This document shows positions 62,115 through 64,000 of a stretch of DNA of 64,000 nucleotides, in pieces. Source of the stretch: Pseudorhodobacter sp. E13 (lineage in GTDB: Bacteria > Pseudomonadota > Alphaproteobacteria > Rhodobacterales > Rhodobacteraceae); the NCBI RefSeq assembly GCF_003991405.1, contig NZ_RPEN01000151.1:1-64000 (forward strand), written 5' to 3'. Positions within the stretch are counted from its first letter, which is position 1. Every line of letters starts with the position of its first letter. Made by a program: the position numbers and the translations under genes. Below the pieces are notes generated by a model, which had not been told where the DNA came from, did no database searches, and was given only the letters and a program-made list of their open reading frames with translations.

Positions 62115-64000
62115 GCGTGGGCAAATCTCTGCCGCATGATGCGGCCCCGCTGCATGTCACCGGCGCCGCCCGCTATGTCGATGATATCGACCTGCCCGCA
62201 GGCGCGCTGCATCTGGCCTTCGGCCTGTCCACCTACGCGCATGCCGAGATTACGGGCATGGACCTGACTGCGGTGCGCGCCGCCCCCGGTGTGGTGGCGG
62301 TTTATGCCGCAGCAGATTTCGACGAGATGCCCGATTGTTCGCCTTCCGCACATGATGAGCCTTTGCTGGCCACCGGAAAGGTGCATTACCTTGGCCAACC
62401 GGTGTTTCTGGTGGTGGCCACCAGCCATCTGGCCGCGCGCAAAGCCGCGCGATTGGGGCGGGTGGATTATGCCCCCCTGCCCGCCATCCTGACAGTGGAT
62501 GACGCGCTGGCGGCGGGGTCGCGCTTCGAATCCGGTCCGGTGGTCTGGACCAAAGGCGATGCGGGGGCGGCCATTGCCGCAGCCCCCCACCGGATCGAAG
62601 GCGAAATGGAGATTGGCGGGCAGGAGCATTTTTATCTGGAGGGGCAGATCGCCGCCGCCGTGCCGCAAGAAGGCGGCGATATGTTGATCTATTCCTCGAC
62701 CCAGCACCCGACCGAGATTCAGCATAAAGTGGCGCATGCGCTGCATATCCCGATGCATGGGGTGCGGGTGGAAACCCGGCGGATGGGTGGCGGTTTTGGT
62801 GGCAAGGAAAGCCAAGGCAATGCTTTGGCAATTGCCTGTGCCTGGGCCGCGCGCGATACCGGGCGGCCTTGCAAGATGCGCTATGACCGTGATGATGACA
62901 TGATGATCACCGGCAAGCGCCACGATCTGCGCATCAGATACCGCGCCGGGTTTGACGGTGAAGGGCGGGTTCTGGGCGTCGATTTCACCCATCTTTTTCG
63001 CTGCGGCTGGGCTTTGGATCTGTCGATCCCGGTGGCGGACCGCGCGATGTTGCATGCCGATAATTGCTATCATCTGACCGATGTGCGGATCGAAAGCCAC
63101 CGCTTGCGCACCAATACCCAAAGCGCCACCGCCTTTCGCGGGTTTGGTGGCCCGCAGGGCATGGTCGGGGTTGAGCGGGTGATGGACCATATCGCCTTTG
63201 ATCTGGGGCGCGACCCTTTGGCCGTGCGGCGCGCGAATTTTTACGCCGGGATGGCGGTCAGCGGCGGGGGGGCCAGCCCCCCCGCACCCCCCCGGGATAT
63301 TTATGCCGAAAAGAAAGCGGAAGATCAGGATCTGGCCTCGCGGGCCGCTGTTGAGGCGGTATCGGGTGGGGCGGATGTGCCGGTGCCTTTGGGTGTGCAG
63401 ACAACGCCTTATCATATGCCGGTTGTGGATTTCATCGGGCATGAGCTGGTGGCGGCGCTGGAAGCCTCGGCCGAGTATACTGCGCGGCGGGGCGCGATTG
63501 CAGAGTGGAACGCGCGCAGCCCGATTTTGAAGCGCGGGATGGCTTTGACGCCGGTGAAGTTCGGGATTTCCTTTACGCTGACGCATCTTAATCAGGCCGG
63601 GGCTTTGGTGCATGTTTATCAGGATGGGTCTATTCATCTGAACCATGGCGGCACTGAAATGGGGCAAGGCTTGTTTCAGAAAGTGGCCCAAGTGGCGGCG
63701 GGGGTGTTTGGTGTCGGTTTGGAGGCGGTGAAGATTACCGCAACCGATACCGGCAAAGTGCCCAATACCAGTGCCACGGCGGCCTCCTCCGGGTCGGATT
63801 TGAACGGGATGGCGGCGCAGGTGGCTTGTGTGACCATCCGCGACCGGATGGCGGCGTTTCTGGCCGGGCAGCATCAGGTGCCACCAGATGCGGTGCGCTT
63901 TGAAGGCGGTCGGGTTTTCGTGGCCGGGGCCAGTTACAGTTTTGCCGAAGCCGCAGCGAAGTCCTATGCCGGGCGGGTGGCGCTGTCTTCGACCGGGTTT
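62111..64000 (+). CDS. xdhB: Xanthine dehydrogenase molybdopterin subunit (partial, runs off right edge)
   Basis: The first 630 residues of the molybdenum-cofactor subunit, open to the end of the window. Molybdenum-hydroxylase motifs are present: [53 protein letters not shown] (with the catalytic-pocket arginine) and [16 protein letters not shown]. After residue 380 (RRANFYAG) an insert of about 25 residues, starting [16 protein letters not shown], is encoded by a palindromic repeat also found in xdhA. Normal family members have a shorter, polar loop there. An opposite-strand frame over this gene (62060-63874) is a shadow. Confidence 0.93.
   Translation, partial: MSVGKSLPHDAAPLHVTGAARYVDDIDLPAGALHLAFGLSTYAHAEITGMDLTAVRAAPGVVAVYAAADFDEMPDCSPSAHDEPLLATGKVHYLGQPVFLVVATSHLAARKAARLGRVDYAPLPAILTVDDALAAGSRFESGPVVWTKGDAGAAIAAAPHRIEGEMEIGGQEHFYLEGQIAAAVPQEGGDMLIYSSTQHPTEIQHKVAHALHIPMHGVRVETRRMGGGFGGKESQGNALAIACAWAARDTGRPCKMRYDRDDDMMITGKRHDLRIRYRAGFDGEGRVLGVDFTHLFRCGWALDLSIPVADRAMLHADNCYHLTDVRIESHRLRTNTQSATAFRGFGGPQGMVGVERVMDHIAFDLGRDPLAVRRANFYAGMAVSGGGASPPAPPRDIYAEKKAEDQDLASRAAVEAVSGGADVPVPLGVQTTPYHMPVVDFIGHELVAALEASAEYTARRGAIAEWNARSPILKRGMALTPVKFGISFTLTHLNQAGALVHVYQDGSIHLNHGGTEMGQGLFQKVAQVAAGVFGVGLEAVKITATDTGKVPNTSATAASSGSDLNGMAAQVACVTIRDRMAAFLAGQHQVPPDAVRFEGGRVFVAGASYSFAEAAAKSYAGRVALSSTGF
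63264..63318 (+). repeat. Palindromic repeat inserted in xdhB (copy 2)
   Basis: A perfect hairpin GCGGGGGGG-CCAG-CCCCCCCGC (63264-63285), then the shared core CCCCCCCGGGATATTTATGC and CGAAAAGAAAGC (63287-63318). Opposite orientation to the xdhA copy. The insertion is in frame. It resembles the small GC-rich repeats that litter Rhodobacterales genomes. Confidence 0.75.

Noticed and set aside
62060-63874. A 604-codon minus-strand open frame
   Set aside because: Antisense to xdhB, which has unmistakable molybdenum-hydroxylase motifs; no domain on this strand.
1-64000. CRISPR array
   Set aside because: No run of regularly spaced direct repeats was seen anywhere in the window.

Overview
The window reads as a chromosomal segment of a GC-rich alphaproteobacterium, most likely in Rhodobacterales (Roseobacter/Rhodobacter type). 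Supporting this are the hisS-hisZ-short hisG operon, a DUF1489 protein, a class II ribonucleotide reductase, a phasin, a TAXI-type TRAP transporter and the general gene style. Most genes lie in tight operons with ATGA stop/start overlaps.

1-4.2 kb is insertion-sequence debris: the end of an IS21-like element truncating an HNH endonuclease gene, an amidase gene whose upstream region is cut by a complete IS1182-family element with perfect 18-bp ends, and a C-terminal scrap of an IS3-type transposase. 4.2-14.1 kb is a redox-controlled block. An FNR-like regulator diverges from a P450/AlkB-type hydroxylase pair. Convergent to these is a seven-gene operon ubiD-ubiX-ric-nnrS-ubiT-ubiU-ubiV, which combines oxygen-independent ubiquinone synthesis with nitric-oxide stress functions. 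FNR-type boxes stand before the P450 gene and before ubiD.

14.1-16.8 kb looks like a small acquired island: an XRE repressor, a short protein that repeats the repressor's C-terminal domain, and a GSU2403-type nucleotidyltransferase behind two hairpin-like operators, followed by a tRNA-3'-end-like sequence. 17-25 kb carries a phasin, a lipoprotein cytochrome c, a TRAP-TAXI transporter, a CIA30 protein, a photolyase-family protein with apparently swapped domain order, and a rhomboid protease. 24.5-31.4 kb is a complete nqrABCDEF-apbE-nqrM-CBS operon; NqrB is unusually short and lacks the usual flavinylation segment. A pentaheme cytochrome c diverges from it.

33.3-41.1 kb holds three large exported proteins of unknown function (987, 816 and 717 aa). 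Two are built of internal repeats, and the latter two genes are translationally coupled. 41.5-48 kb has a LysR regulator divergent from a pirin-like fragment, an FAD oxidoreductase and a Tat-exported AttH/CrtC-like protein, then a DUF1566-like pseudogene, a secreted sulfatase and a C-type-lectin-like protein. 48.8-64 kb is mostly core: nrdJ, DUF1489, hisS/hisZ/hisG, slyX, two membrane proteins, dnaE, and xdhA-xdhB (xdhB runs off the right edge). Both xdh genes carry an almost identical GC-rich palindromic repeat inserted in frame, in opposite orientations.

All functional statements come from reading motifs by eye; no database search was run.
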